Below are positions 42,250-53,506 of a DNA stretch of 64,000 nt, in pieces. Origin of the DNA: Streptomyces lacrimifluminis (GTDB lineage: Bacteria; Actinomycetota; Actinomycetes; Streptomycetales; Streptomycetaceae); NCBI RefSeq assembly GCF_014646095.1, contig NZ_BMMU01000012.1, positions 1-64,000 on the forward strand, read 5' to 3'. Numbering within the stretch: the first letter of the stretch is position 1; each line of letters starts with the position of its first letter. A model generated the notes under the pieces. The model made no database searches and was not told the origin of the DNA. It saw only the letters and a program-made list of their open reading frames with translations. A program made the translations under genes and the position numbers.

Positions 42250-42813
42250 ATGGAAGATCTGAATCCCGAGGTGGTGCTGGGGATGGCCACCCAGGCCCCC
42301 GACGGCATAGTGATCATCGACGGCGAAGGGCTGATCCGCTTCTGGAACCGGGGCGCGGAGCGCATCTTCGGGTTCTCGGCGGGCGACGTGGACGGTCGCA
42401 GTCTGGACGTCATCATCCCCGAGCGGCATCGGAAGCGTCACTGGGACGGCTTCCAGGAGGCAATGGACCGGGGGACGACCAAGTACGGGGACGCTGATCT
42501 GCTGAACGTTCCCGCACTGGCGGCGGACGGCCGCAAGCTGTCCATCGAGTTCAGCGTGGTGCTCCTGCCCGCTCCCGACGGCAGCACGTACGTCGGAGCG
42601 GTCATCCGGGACGTCACCGCGCGGCGCGAGCGGGAGCGGGAGCTGATGCGGCGGCGCGCCGAAGTCAAGGCCGAGGCAGAGGCAGAGGCAGAGGCAGAGG
42701 CAGAGGCAGAGGTTGAGGTTGAGGTTGAGGTTGAGGTTGAGGTTGAGGCAGAGGTTGAGGTTGAGGTTGAGGCAGAGGTTGAGGTTGAGGTTGAGGCCAA
42801 GGCGACGGTCTGA
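42250..42813 (+). CDS. PAS-domain protein with acidic dipeptide-repeat tail
   Basis: 187 residues, ATG preceded by GGAGGCG. Residues 8-125 form one PAS domain with PAC (ATQAPDGIVIIDGEGLIRFW, NRGAERIFGFS, then FSVVLLPAPDGSTYVGAVIR and DVTARRERERELM). No kinase, cyclase or HTH follows. From residue 140 the chain is a run of Glu-Ala then Glu-Val dipeptides to the end, encoded by hexamer repeats. It may be a small sensor or adaptor; a heme or flavin ligand cannot be told. The upstream operator places it in the oxalate regulon. Confidence 0.8.
   Translation: MEDLNPEVVLGMATQAPDGIVIIDGEGLIRFWNRGAERIFGFSAGDVDGRSLDVIIPERHRKRHWDGFQEAMDRGTTKYGDADLLNVPALAADGRKLSIEFSVVLLPAPDGSTYVGAVIRDVTARRERERELMRRRAEVKAEAEAEAEAEAEAEVEVEVEVEVEVEAEVEVEVEAEVEVEVEAKATV
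42668..42797. repeat. hexanucleotide array GAGGCA/GAGGTT inside the PAS gene
   Basis: About 21 in-frame six-base units, first GAGGCA then mixed GAGGTT blocks separated by single GAGGCA units. In-frame length change is easy by slippage. Confidence 0.9.
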
Positions 42814-42828
42814 GCCACGCCGGACCAC

Positions 42829-42868
42829 ACGGAAGCGGCCGTGGCCCACTGGCCACGGCCGCTTCCGT
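42829..42868. terminator. bidirectional terminator between PAS gene and frc1
   Basis: Perfect 18-bp stem (ACGGAAGCGGCCGTGGCC and its complement) around the loop CACT, lying between two convergent genes. Confidence 0.85.
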
Positions 42869-42874
42869 CTCCGC

Positions 42875-42909
42875 GGGTCGGGTCGGGTCGGGTCGGGTCG
42901 GGTCGGGTC
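42875..42909. repeat. seven tandem copies of GGGTC abutting the frc1 stop
   Basis: 35 bases of perfect GGGTC repeat; the last copy supplies two bases of the frc1 stop codon (TGA on the minus strand at 42908-42910). Confidence 0.95.
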
Positions 42910-44164
42910 AGACGATGACCCCGCTCTCCTTCAGCCGGCCGATGGTCTCCTCGTCGTAGCCCAGCTCGACCAGGACCTCCGAGCTGTGCTCGCCCAGCAG
43001 CGGAGCACCCGCGATCTCCGGCTTGAAGGAGGAGAACTTCACCGGGCTGCCGACAGTCAAATACGTGCCCCGGCCCTTCTGCTCGACCTCGACGACCGTG
43101 CCGCTCTTGCGCAGGTCCTCGTCGTAGGCCAGCTCTTTCATGCTCATGACCGGGGCGCAGGGCACCTCCCACTCACGCAGGATGTTCACCGCCTCGTACT
43201 TGGTCTTGTCCGCGAGCCACTTCTCGATCTCCTCGAAGATCTCGAAGATGTGCGACTGGCGTGCGCGCGCCGTGGCGTACTCCGGGTCCTCGGCCCACTC
43301 GGAGCGGCCGATCACCTCGGCGGTGCGCTTCCAGTTCTGCTCCTGGACGGTGAAGTAGATGTACGCGTTCGGGTCGGTCTCCCAGCCCTTGCACTTGAGC
43401 ACCCAGCCGGGCTGCCCGCCGCCGCCCGCGTTGCCGCCGCGCGGTACGACGTCGGTGAACTCGCCGTTCGGGTACTGCGGGTACTCCTCCAGGTAGCCGA
43501 CCCTCTCCAGCCGCTGCTGGTCGCGCAGCTTGACCCGGCAGAGGTTGAGCACGGCGTCCTGCATGGAGACGGAGACCTTCTGCCCCCTGCCGGTCCTGCT
43601 CCGGTCGATGATCGCGGTGAGGATGCCGATCGCCAGGTGCATACCGGTGTTGGTGTCGCCGAGGGCACCGCCCGAGATGGTCGGGGGGCCGTCCCAGAAG
43701 CCGGTGGTGGAGGCGGCGCCGCCCGCGCACTGGGCGACGTTCTCGTAGACCTTGAGGTCGTTCCAGGACGAGTCGTCGTTGAAGCCCTTGACCGAGCCGA
43801 AGATCAGGCGCGGGTTGAGTTCCTGGATGCGCTCCCAGGTCAGGCCCATACGGTCCAGGGCGCCCGGGGCGAAGTTCTCCACCAGTACGTCGGCGTCGGT
43901 GATGAGCTTCTCCAGCACCTCAAGGCCCTCGGCGGTCTTGGTGTTGATGGCGAGGGAACGCTTGTTGCTGTTGAGCATCGTGAAGTACAGCGCGTCGAGG
44001 TCCTCGATGTCCCGCAGCTGCTTCCGGGTGACGTCGCCGCCGTTGGGGCGCTCCACCTTCAGGACGTCGGCGCCGAACCAGGCGAGCAACTGCGTGCAGG
44101 CGGGACCGGCCTGGACCCCGGTGAAGTCGATCACCTTGATTCCGGCGAGCGGCTTTTCACTCAT
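42908..44164 (-). CDS. frc: formyl-CoA:oxalate CoA-transferase 1
   Basis: 418 residues, class III CoA-transferase. Catalytic Asp is D170 in SGGALGDTNTG, and the glycine loop is GNAGGGGQPGW. The GADVLKVERPNGGDVTRKQL region near residue 31 is diagnostic of Frc. It moves CoA from formyl-CoA to oxalate, releasing formate and giving oxalyl-CoA. It lies 66 bases downstream of oxc, a natural operon. A paralogue at 58.6 kb is closely similar in motifs. Confidence 0.93.
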   Translation of the reverse strand: MSEKPLAGIKVIDFTGVQAGPACTQLLAWFGADVLKVERPNGGDVTRKQLRDIEDLDALYFTMLNSNKRSLAINTKTAEGLEVLEKLITDADVLVENFAPGALDRMGLTWERIQELNPRLIFGSVKGFNDDSSWNDLKVYENVAQCAGGAASTTGFWDGPPTISGGALGDTNTGMHLAIGILTAIIDRSRTGRGQKVSVSMQDAVLNLCRVKLRDQQRLERVGYLEEYPQYPNGEFTDVVPRGGNAGGGGQPGWVLKCKGWETDPNAYIYFTVQEQNWKRTAEVIGRSEWAEDPEYATARARQSHIFEIFEEIEKWLADKTKYEAVNILREWEVPCAPVMSMKELAYDEDLRKSGTVVEVEQKGRGTYLTVGSPVKFSSFKPEIAGAPLLGEHSSEVLVELGYDEETIGRLKESGVIV

Positions 44165-44230
44165 GTGTCTGCTTCCTTCTCGTGAACGTACGCGTACGGA
44201 GCGGGAGTTCGAGGTGCAGGTGGGGCAGGT

Positions 44231-45979
44231 TCACTTCTTGGCGGGCGCGATGTTGCCGACGGTGATGCCCTTGGGGTTGAGGTGCGAGATGTGGCCGCTC
44301 TCGGTGCCGGCCGAGGGGTCGATCACGCAGTCGATGAGGGCCGGTCCGCCCGAGGCCAGTGCCTCGGTGAGGGCGGCGGTGACCTCGGCGGGCGTGGTGG
44401 CGCGGTAGCCCTTGCCGCCGAACGCCTCGATCAGCAGGTCGTGTCGGGCCGCGCCCATGAGGGTCGTCGGTGAGGGAGCGTCGTCGTAGGGATTGACGTC
44501 GTCGCCGCGGTAGACACCGCCGTTGTTCATGATCACGGTGACGACGGGCAGGTTGTAGCGGCAGATCGTCTCGATCTCGATCCCGCTGAACCCGAAGGCA
44601 CTGTCGCCCTCGACGGCGACGACCGGTGCGCCGCTCTCGACGGCGGCGGCGATGGCATATCCCATACCGATGCCCATGACACCCCAGGTGCCGCTGTCGA
44701 GGCGGTGACGCGGTACGTGCATGTCGATGACGTTGCGCGCGATGTCCAGGGCGTTGGCGCCCTCGTTGACGATGTACGTCTCCGGGTGAGCGCGCACGAC
44801 ATCGCGTACGGCCTTCAGGGCGCCCATGAACTGCATGGGGTGCGGGTCGGCCGCCAGACGCTCGGCCATCTTGGCGACGTTCTGCGCCGAACGGGCGCCC
44901 AGTTCCTCCCGCCAGGCCCAAGGGGCGGTGATCTGGCCGGGTTTGGTCCGCTCGGCGAGTGCTTCGAGCACCGACTCGATGTCCCCGACGAGCGGAGCGG
45001 CGATGGGCTGGTTGCTGTCGATCTCCTTGGGGTCGATGTCGATCTGGACGAACCTGGCGTCGGGGTTCCAGCCCGTCTGGCCGTGCCCCAGAAGCCAGTT
45101 GAGGCGGGCGCCGATCAGCATCACGACGTCGGCCTTCCTCAGCGCCAGGGAACGCGCGGTGGCCGCCGACTGCGGGTGGTCGTCGGGCAGCAGTCCCTTG
45201 GCCATCGACATCGGTACGTACGGGATGCCGGTGGACTCGATGAACTCGCGGACCCGGTCATCGGCCTGCGCGTACGCGGCGCCCTTGCCCAGCACGACCA
45301 ACGGCCGCTCGGCGCCTGCCAGTAGCTCGATCGCCCGGTCCACGGCCTCCGGCGCGGGAAGCTGGCGCGGGGCGGGGTCGACGAGGCGGCTCAGGCTCTT
45401 CGCACCCTCCTCGGCGGGCATGATGGCGCCGAGCACCGCGGCGGGAATGTCGAGGTAGACGCCGCCGGGACGCCCGGAGATCGCGGTGCGCAGTGCGCGG
45501 GCGATGCCCCGGCCGATGTCCTCCACGCGACTGACCCGGTAGGCCGCCTTGACGAACGGCTGCGCGGCGGCGAGTTGGTCCATCTCCTCGTAGTCGCCCT
45601 GCTTGAGGTCGACGAGGTGGCGCTCGCTGGAGCCGGATATCTGGACCATCGGGAAGCAGTTGGTGGTCGCGTTCGCCAGCGCGACCAGGCCGTTGAGGAA
45701 ACCGGGTGCGGACACGGTCAGGGCCACGCCGGGCTTCTTGTTGAGGTAGCCGGCCGCCGCCGCCGCGTGTCCGGCGTTGCTCTCGTGCCGGAAGCCTATG
45801 TAGCGGATGCCCTGTGCCTGGGCGAGGCGGGCCAGGTCGGTGATCGGGATGCCGACCACTCCGTAGATGGTGTCGACGTCGTTCATCTTGAGCGCGTCGA
45901 CGACCAGGTGGTACCCGTCGGTGAGCTCGGTCGGAACGTCGGCTGCTGCCGCGGTCTCCAGGGGCGAGGGGGCGGTCAT
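44231..45979 (-). CDS. oxc: oxalyl-CoA decarboxylase
   Basis: 582 residues from the ATG at 45979. ThDP enzyme: catalytic Glu66 in GFRHESNAGHA; the Mg-ThDP motif runs from EGDSAFGFSG (residues 457-466) to VIMNN (482-486). Oxc-typical features include the LNWLLGHGQTGWNP segment and a C-terminal NPKGITVGN. It converts oxalyl-CoA to formyl-CoA and CO2. First gene of the oxc-frc1 operon and divergent from the oxalate-CoA ligase gene, with a long inverted repeat between them. Confidence 0.95.
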   Translation of the reverse strand: MTAPSPLETAAAADVPTELTDGYHLVVDALKMNDVDTIYGVVGIPITDLARLAQAQGIRYIGFRHESNAGHAAAAAGYLNKKPGVALTVSAPGFLNGLVALANATTNCFPMVQISGSSERHLVDLKQGDYEEMDQLAAAQPFVKAAYRVSRVEDIGRGIARALRTAISGRPGGVYLDIPAAVLGAIMPAEEGAKSLSRLVDPAPRQLPAPEAVDRAIELLAGAERPLVVLGKGAAYAQADDRVREFIESTGIPYVPMSMAKGLLPDDHPQSAATARSLALRKADVVMLIGARLNWLLGHGQTGWNPDARFVQIDIDPKEIDSNQPIAAPLVGDIESVLEALAERTKPGQITAPWAWREELGARSAQNVAKMAERLAADPHPMQFMGALKAVRDVVRAHPETYIVNEGANALDIARNVIDMHVPRHRLDSGTWGVMGIGMGYAIAAAVESGAPVVAVEGDSAFGFSGIEIETICRYNLPVVTVIMNNGGVYRGDDVNPYDDAPSPTTLMGAARHDLLIEAFGGKGYRATTPAEVTAALTEALASGGPALIDCVIDPSAGTESGHISHLNPKGITVGNIAPAKK

Positions 45980-46077
45980 GGTCCGAGGTCCTCCTTGGGC
46001 AGGTCCTGCCGGAGCGGCTACTTCTCTCACCATCCGCAGGGCGTCCGCCCGCGTCCAAGACCCATTGGCGACCAGCC

Positions 46078-46142
46078 GATAAACAGCGTCTATCGACCGC
46101 TGGTGGAGGGCTCGCCAACTCCCTTGATAGACGGCTGTTATC
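46078..46142. promoter_or_regulatory. paired LysR-type sites between oxc and the ligase gene
   Basis: GATAAACAGCGTCTATC (46078-46094) and GATAGACGGCTGTTATC (46126-46142) are inverted copies of each other, 31 bases apart, and each has its own GATA-N9-TATC dyad (a T-N11-A LysR core). They would let the nearby LysR protein control both divergent genes. Confidence 0.55.
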
Positions 46143-46236
46143 GGCCGTTCACCAGTGCGTATTGGACGCGCACCGCAGGTCACCGCAGGCTCGCAGAGGA
46201 GTGCTTCGTCGGATCTGGCGCGAGGGGGGTGGGGTC

Positions 46237-47811
46237 ATGGCCGTTCCGGCCGCGGCATCCGTGCGCGACGCGAACCGGTACCGGCCTCCGGCGGTCACGG
46301 GCCTCCTGGATCTTCTCGACCGGCAGGTGCGGGAACGCCCGTACGCCCGGGCTCTCGTCGTCACGGGTGAACGGGTGCACCTTTCCTACCGGGGCCTCGC
46401 CGCGCTGGCCGATGACGTCGCGGATCGTCTCGGCCGCACGGGGCTGGGACGGGGTGACGCGGTCGGTCTGCTCTGCGCCAACACCGCCGAGTTCGTTGTG
46501 GCGTTGCTGGGTGCGGCGCGGGCGGGTCTGGTGGTCGCTCCGCTGGATCCGGCGCTTCCGTCGCCCCAACTCTCGGCGCGGCTCGCGGCATTGGGAGCGC
46601 GGGCGGTCCTCGTCGGGCCGTCGGTGTCCGACGCCGTGTTGCCGGTGCCCCGGTGGCCGCTGCGGGTGGGCGTCTCCCGGGCGGGCACGGTGGCGGTCAC
46701 GCTCGAGAACGGTGGCGCTCCCGAAGTACCGGGCGTGGCGGGCGAGTTGTCGGACCATGACGCCCTCGTCCTGTTCACCGCGGGAACCACCGACCGGGCG
46801 AAGATGGTCCCGCTGACCCACGCGAACGTGGCAGCGTCCATCCAACACATTTGTGCAACCTACGAGTTGGGTCCCGGCGATGCGACGGTCGCGGTGCTGC
46901 CGTTCTTCCACAGTCACGGGCTGTTCGCGGCGCTGCTGGCGTCCCTGGCCAGCGGAGGGTGCGTCCTGCTGCCCGAGCGGGGGCGGTTCTCGGCGGGCAC
47001 GTTCTGGGACGACATGCGCGCCGTCACCGCCACCTGGTTCACCGCGGTGCCGGCCATCCACGAGCTGCTGCTCGACCGGTCGGAGCGCGAGTATCCGGGC
47101 CCGCAGGCGCAGCCCCTGAGGTTCGTACGGAGTTGTGGCGCTCCGCTCAACACGGCCACGCAGCGCGCGCTGGAGCGCACGTTCGGCGCCCCGCTGCTGT
47201 CCGCGTACGGGATGACGGAGTCCTCGCACCAGGTGACCAGCGAGCCGCTGCCCGAGCGGGGCGCGCTGAAGCAGGGGTCGGTCGGACGTCCGACCGGGGG
47301 CGAGGTGCGGATCGTCGACCGGAGTGGGCGGGCGTGTCCGGTGGGTGTCGAGGGTGAGGTGTGGGCGCACGGTCCGGCCGTCGCCCGCGGCTATCCCGGC
47401 GACCGGGACGGGACGGCGTACACCTTCGTCGACGGGTGGCTGCGCACCGGTGATCTGGGCGCGCTGGACGAGGACGGGTATCTGTCGCTGACCGGGCGGA
47501 TCAAGAACCTCATCACCCGTGGCGGGGAGAAGATCTCGCCCGAGCGTGTCGAGGACATCCTCGCCGGCTGCCCGGGGGTCGCCGAGGCGGCCGTGTTCGC
47601 CGTACCCGACGCGGTGTACGGGCAGCGGGTCGCCGCCGCCGTGGTGGTGCGGGCGGGTGACAGTGTGGGGCCGGCGGAGATCCTGCGGTACTGCCGGGAC
47701 AGGCTGGCCGCCTTCGAGGTGCCCGACCGGCTCGAAGTGGTGGCCGCCCTGCCGTACACCGCGAAGGGGGGACTGGACCGGAAGGCGGTGCGGGACAGGT
47801 TCGCACGCTGA
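46237..47811 (+). CDS. AAE3-like acyl-activating enzyme, probable oxalate-CoA ligase
   Basis: 524 residues from the ATG at 46237. ANL-family motifs: LVLFTAGTTDRAKMVPLTHA (A3, with Asp in place of the usual Gly/Pro), LPFFHSHGL, SAYGMTESSHQV (A5), GWLRTGDLGALDEDGYL (A7), GRIKNLITRGGEKISP (A8) and the final catalytic Lys in YTAKGGLDRK. The MTESSHQ...LPERGALKQGSVG region resembles plant and fungal oxalyl-CoA synthetase. It would activate oxalate with ATP and CoA, priming the Frc cycle. Convergent with the LysR gene. Confidence 0.83.
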   Translation: MAVPAAASVRDANRYRPPAVTGLLDLLDRQVRERPYARALVVTGERVHLSYRGLAALADDVADRLGRTGLGRGDAVGLLCANTAEFVVALLGAARAGLVVAPLDPALPSPQLSARLAALGARAVLVGPSVSDAVLPVPRWPLRVGVSRAGTVAVTLENGGAPEVPGVAGELSDHDALVLFTAGTTDRAKMVPLTHANVAASIQHICATYELGPGDATVAVLPFFHSHGLFAALLASLASGGCVLLPERGRFSAGTFWDDMRAVTATWFTAVPAIHELLLDRSEREYPGPQAQPLRFVRSCGAPLNTATQRALERTFGAPLLSAYGMTESSHQVTSEPLPERGALKQGSVGRPTGGEVRIVDRSGRACPVGVEGEVWAHGPAVARGYPGDRDGTAYTFVDGWLRTGDLGALDEDGYLSLTGRIKNLITRGGEKISPERVEDILAGCPGVAEAAVFAVPDAVYGQRVAAAVVVRAGDSVGPAEILRYCRDRLAAFEVPDRLEVVAALPYTAKGGLDRKAVRDRFAR

Positions 47812-47820
47812 TGGCGGGGC

Positions 47821-48771
47821 TCAGCGCACGCGATGCTCGGTCGGCGTCGGCGTCGGCAGCGGCAGCGGGCGGGCGAAGAAGTCGTCCAGGGACAGGCCCG
47901 TCGCGGCGTTGACGAACGCGCGGGCGGCGACCGACCCGGGTGTGGCCGCGTGGATCGCCACCGAAACCTGGGCGCCGGCCTCCGGGTCGACGAGGGGCAG
48001 TGCTCTCGTCCGGCCGACGACCGGCATGGCGCGCAGCCAGGTGTGCGGCACGATGCTGGCCCAACCGCCGCCGCCCACATGGGCGTAGAGGGAGGCGATG
48101 GAGTCCGTCTCGACCTGCGGGGTCACCACGAACCCCTTGTCCGCGAACACCGTGTCGACGATCTGCCGGATCCGCATGTCGGGTGTCAGCAGCGCTAGCG
48201 GCAGTTGGGCCGCGTCCGCCCAGGTCACGGTGGCTGACTGAGCGACGAGTTGGTCGTCCGACACCAGCAGCATGTACCGCTCCTGGTAGAGGGGGACGAC
48301 CTGAAGGCCCTCCTGGTCCCCAGGGTCGAAGTGGGCGATCGCCACGTCCAGCTCGAAGTCCCTTAGCTGGCGGTGGAGTTCCTTCGTCGAGAGGCGGGAC
48401 CGGACCTGCACCTTGGCCAGCGGGTGCGCCGCGCAGAACGCGGCCACGGGAAGCGCCAGGGTCGTGGACGCCGTGGGGTCCGTGCCCAGCCGCAGTGTTC
48501 CCGTGATGCCGGACTGCACGGCGGCCACCTCGGCCTTGAACGCGTCCTGTTCGGCGAGGATGCGCTTGGCCCACACGACGAGCCGTTCGCCTTCCGGGGT
48601 GAGGCCCTGGTAGTTGTGGCCACGGTTGATGAGGGTGACGTTCAACTCCCGTTCCAGCTTGGCGATCGCCGCCGACAGCGCCGGCTGCGACACGTAGCAG
48701 GACTCCGCCGCCCGGGCGAAGTGCCGTTCCCTCGCCACCGCCACGAAGTACTCCAGCTGCCGGAACAGCAT
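47821..48771 (-). CDS. LysR family regulator of the oxalate genes
   Basis: 316 residues. HTH at residues 1-60 (FRQLEYFVAVARERHFARAA, QPALSAAIAKLE) and the substrate-binding effector domain from ITGTLRLGTDP onward. It lies 9 bases past the convergent ligase gene and just downstream of the fdh operon. The paired LysR-type sites in front of oxc and the ligase are its most likely targets. Effector presumably oxalate or a derivative. Confidence 0.85.
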   Translation of the reverse strand: MLFRQLEYFVAVARERHFARAAESCYVSQPALSAAIAKLERELNVTLINRGHNYQGLTPEGERLVVWAKRILAEQDAFKAEVAAVQSGITGTLRLGTDPTASTTLALPVAAFCAAHPLAKVQVRSRLSTKELHRQLRDFELDVAIAHFDPGDQEGLQVVPLYQERYMLLVSDDQLVAQSATVTWADAAQLPLALLTPDMRIRQIVDTVFADKGFVVTPQVETDSIASLYAHVGGGGWASIVPHTWLRAMPVVGRTRALPLVDPEAGAQVSVAIHAATPGSVAARAFVNAATGLSLDDFFARPLPLPTPTPTEHRVR

Positions 48772-48811
48772 GAACGACTCCTCTCCGTCCGGGGCCGCCT
48801 CAGCCTACGGG

Positions 48812-49024
48812 TCAGCGCAGAAGCTTCACGGCGGCGACCACCAACGGGTCAAGACCGTCAGCTCCGGCGTCGACGAACTCGTACAGCCTGGTACGCATGC
48901 GTGGGTCCCAGAACCTGCCGATGTGCCCCGCGATCTCCTCGGCGGCCCGCTCACCCGGCAGGTGTCCGAGGTTCGCTGCGATGTCGTTCGCCATCCTGCG
49001 CTCCGACGGCACGGTCGCTGTCAT
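48812..49024 (-). CDS. fdsD: formate dehydrogenase delta subunit
   Basis: 70 residues: MANDIAANLGHLPGERAAEE and IAGHIGRFWDPRMRTRLYEF match the small FdsD/FdhD-delta family that accompanies NAD-linked molybdenum formate dehydrogenases. Its ATG follows the alpha-subunit stop by one base. Last gene of the fdsG-B-A-D operon. Needed for assembly or activity of the complex in known systems. Confidence 0.88.
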   Translation of the reverse strand: MTATVPSERRMANDIAANLGHLPGERAAEEIAGHIGRFWDPRMRTRLYEFVDAGADGLDPLVVAAVKLLR

Positions 49025-49025
49025 C

Positions 49026-51838
49026 TCAGTCCACCACCATGACCAGGTCGTCCGCCGCCGGTTTTGAATCGGCCGCCCGCGTCGGGCGGGCGAGGCCGAC
49101 CTGTACGGCGGTCACCTTGTACTCCGGGCAGTTGGTCGCCCAGTCGGAGTTCTCCGTGGTCACCACGTTGGCGCCGGTCACGGGGTGGTGGAAGGTGGTG
49201 TAGACGACGCCGGTCGGCATCCGGTCGGAGATCTCCGCGCGCAGCGTCGTCTGCCCGACGCGGCTGGCCAGGGTGACCATGTCGCCGTTCTTGATGCCGC
49301 GGTCCTCGGCGTCGTGCGGGTGCAGTTCGAGGATGTCCTCGGGGTGCCAGGCGACATTGCCGGTGCGCCGGGTCTGCGCGCCGACGTTGTACTGGCTGAG
49401 GATGCGCCCGGTGGTCAGGACCAACGGGAAGCGCCGGGTGCTGCGTTCGTTGGTCGGTACGTAGGAGGTGACCACGAACCTTCCCCTGCCGCGCACGAAT
49501 TCGTCCACGTGCATGATGGGCGTGCCCTCCGGCGCCTCCTCGTTGCACGGCCACTGGACGCTGCCGAGCTTGTCCAGCAGCTCGAAGGAGACACCGGTGA
49601 ACGTCGGTGTGACGGAGGCGATTTCCTCCATGATCCGGCTCGGGTGGTCGTATGCCATCGGGTAGCCCATGGCGGTGGCGATCTCGCTGACGATCTGCCA
49701 CTCGTGCTTGCCCGTCTTCGGCTTCGTCACCGCGCGCACCCGGTTGATCCGGCGTTCGGCGTTGGTGAACGTGCCGTCCTTCTCCAGGAACGACGCCCCG
49801 GGCAGGAAGACATGCGCGAACTTGGCCGTCTCGTTGAGGAACAGGTCCTGTACGACGACCAGTTCCATGGCTTCGAGGGCGGCGGTGACGTGTTTGAGGT
49901 TGGGGTCGGACTGGGCGATGTCCTCGCCGTGCACGAACAGGCCGCGGAAGGTGCCGTCGATCGCCGCGTCGAACATGTTGGGGATACGAAGTCCCGGTTC
50001 GGCGAGGAGAGTTCCACCCCAGAGGTTCTCGAAGACGGTGCGTACCGCGTCGTCGGAGACGTGCCGGTAGCCGGGGAGTTCGTGCGGGAACGATCCCATG
50101 TCGCAGGAGCCCTGCACGTTGTTCTGGCCGCGCAGCGGGTTCACGCCGACACCGTCCCGGCCGATGTTGCCGCACGCCATGGCGAGATTGGCCATTCCCA
50201 TGACCATCGTCGAGCCCTGGCTGTGCTCGGTGACGCCGAGACCGTAGTAGATGGCTCCGTTGGGGGCGGTCGCGTACAGCCGTGCGGCGGCGCGCAGTTC
50301 GGCGGCCGGGACGCCGGTGATCGGCTCGACCGCCTCCGGGCTGTTCTCGGGGCGGGCCACGAACTCCGCCCACTCGTCGAAGTCCTCGCACCTCGCGTTC
50401 ACGAAGTCCCGGTCGAACAGGCCCTCGCTGACCACCACATGGGCCATGGCGTTGACGACGGCGACGTTGGTGCTCGGCCTGAGCTGGAGATGGTGTTCGG
50501 CCTCGATGTGCGGCGAGCGTACGAGGTCGATGCGGCGCGGGTCGATGACGATCAGCTTGGCGCCCTCGCGCAGGCGGCGCTTCATCCGGGAGGCGAACAC
50601 CGGGTGTCCGTCGGTGGGGTTGGCGCCGATCACCACGATCACGTCGGCCTCGGCGACGGAACGGAAGTCCTGGGTGCCCGCCGACTCACCGAAGGTCTGC
50701 TTGAGCCCGTATCCCGTCGGGGAGTGGCAGACGCGGGCGCAGGTGTCGACGTTGTTGTTGCCGAAGGCCGCGCGGACCATCTTCTGTACGACGTAGACCT
50801 CCTCGTTGGTGCAACGCGAGGAGGTGATGGCGCCGACCGAGCTCGTTCCGTACCGGTCCTGGAGTTCGCGCATGCGGCGGGCCACGGTGCCGATCGCCTC
50901 GTCCCACTCGACCTCGCGCCAGGGGTCGGTGATCTTTTCCCGGACCATGGGCCTGAGTTGGCGGTCGGGATGGGTGGCGTAGCCGAAGGCGAACCGGCCC
51001 TTCACGCACGAGTGCCCCTCGTTCGCCCCGCCGTCCTTGTACGGCACCATGCGCACCAGCTCGTCGCCGCGCAGCTCGGCCTTGAAGGAGCAGCCGACAC
51101 CGCAGTACGCGCAGGTGGTCACAACCGACCTTGTGGGCATGCCGAGTTCGACGACCGAACGCTCCTGGAGTGTCGACGTGGGGCAGGCCTGGACGCAGGC
51201 GCCGCAGGACACGCACTCGGAGTCCATGAACGTCTCGCCGGCGCCCGCCGAGACCTTGGAGTCGAATCCGCGCCCCTCGATGGTCAGCGCGAACGTGCCC
51301 TGGACCTCGCCGCAGGCCCGGACGCAGCGGGAGCAGGCGATGCACTTGGCCGGGTCGAAGTCGAAGTAGGGGTTGGAGGTGTCCTTCTCTGCTTCGAGAT
51401 GGTTGGCGCCCTCATAGCCGTACCTGACCTGCCGGAGTCCCACCACGCCTGCCATGTCCTGGAGTTCGCAGTCCCCGTTGGCCGGGCAGGTGAGGCAGTC
51501 GAGGGGGTGGTCGGAGATGTAGAGCTCCATGACGCCCTGGCGAAGCTTCTCCACCTTCGGCGTCTGCGTGCTCACCTTCATGCCGTCGGCGCACGGTGTG
51601 GTGCAGGACGCCGGGGTGCCGCGTCGGCCGTCGATCTCGACCACGCACAACCGGCAGGAGCCGAACGCCTCCAGACTGTCGGTGGCACACAGTTTGGGGA
51701 TGTCGACGCCTGCCTGAGCGGCGGCGCGGAGCACCGAAGTCCCCTCGGGGACGGTCACCGGCAGACCGTCCACCTCCACGGACACCGTTGCCGGGCCGGG
51801 CCGTTCCGGGGTTCCGAAGTCGGGTTCCTTGAGGAGTG

Positions 51839-51842
<4 letters not shown>
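49026..51842 (-). CDS. fdsA: formate dehydrogenase alpha subunit, molybdopterin
   Basis: 938 residues from the ATG at 51842, overlapping the beta-gene stop. N-terminal 2Fe-2S domain (CATDSLEAFGSCRLCVVE), a His-Cys cluster segment (HPLDCLTCPANGDCELQ), two 4Fe-4S ferredoxin motifs (CIACSRCVRACGE, CVSCGACVQACP), then CAYCGVGCSF at the Mo-bisPGD domain. The catalytic residue is Cys, not selenocysteine, in CARVCHSPTGYG. It oxidises formate to CO2 and passes electrons to the beta subunit. No fdhD sulfurtransferase gene is in the window, so maturation factors are encoded elsewhere. Confidence 0.95.

Positions 51843-53502
<1,660 letters not shown>

Positions 53503-53506
<4 letters not shown>

Noticed and set aside
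42668..42797. CRISPR-like array
   Set aside because: The repeats are contiguous 6-bp units without spacers, in frame inside a protein gene. No CRISPR array or cas gene was seen anywhere in the window.
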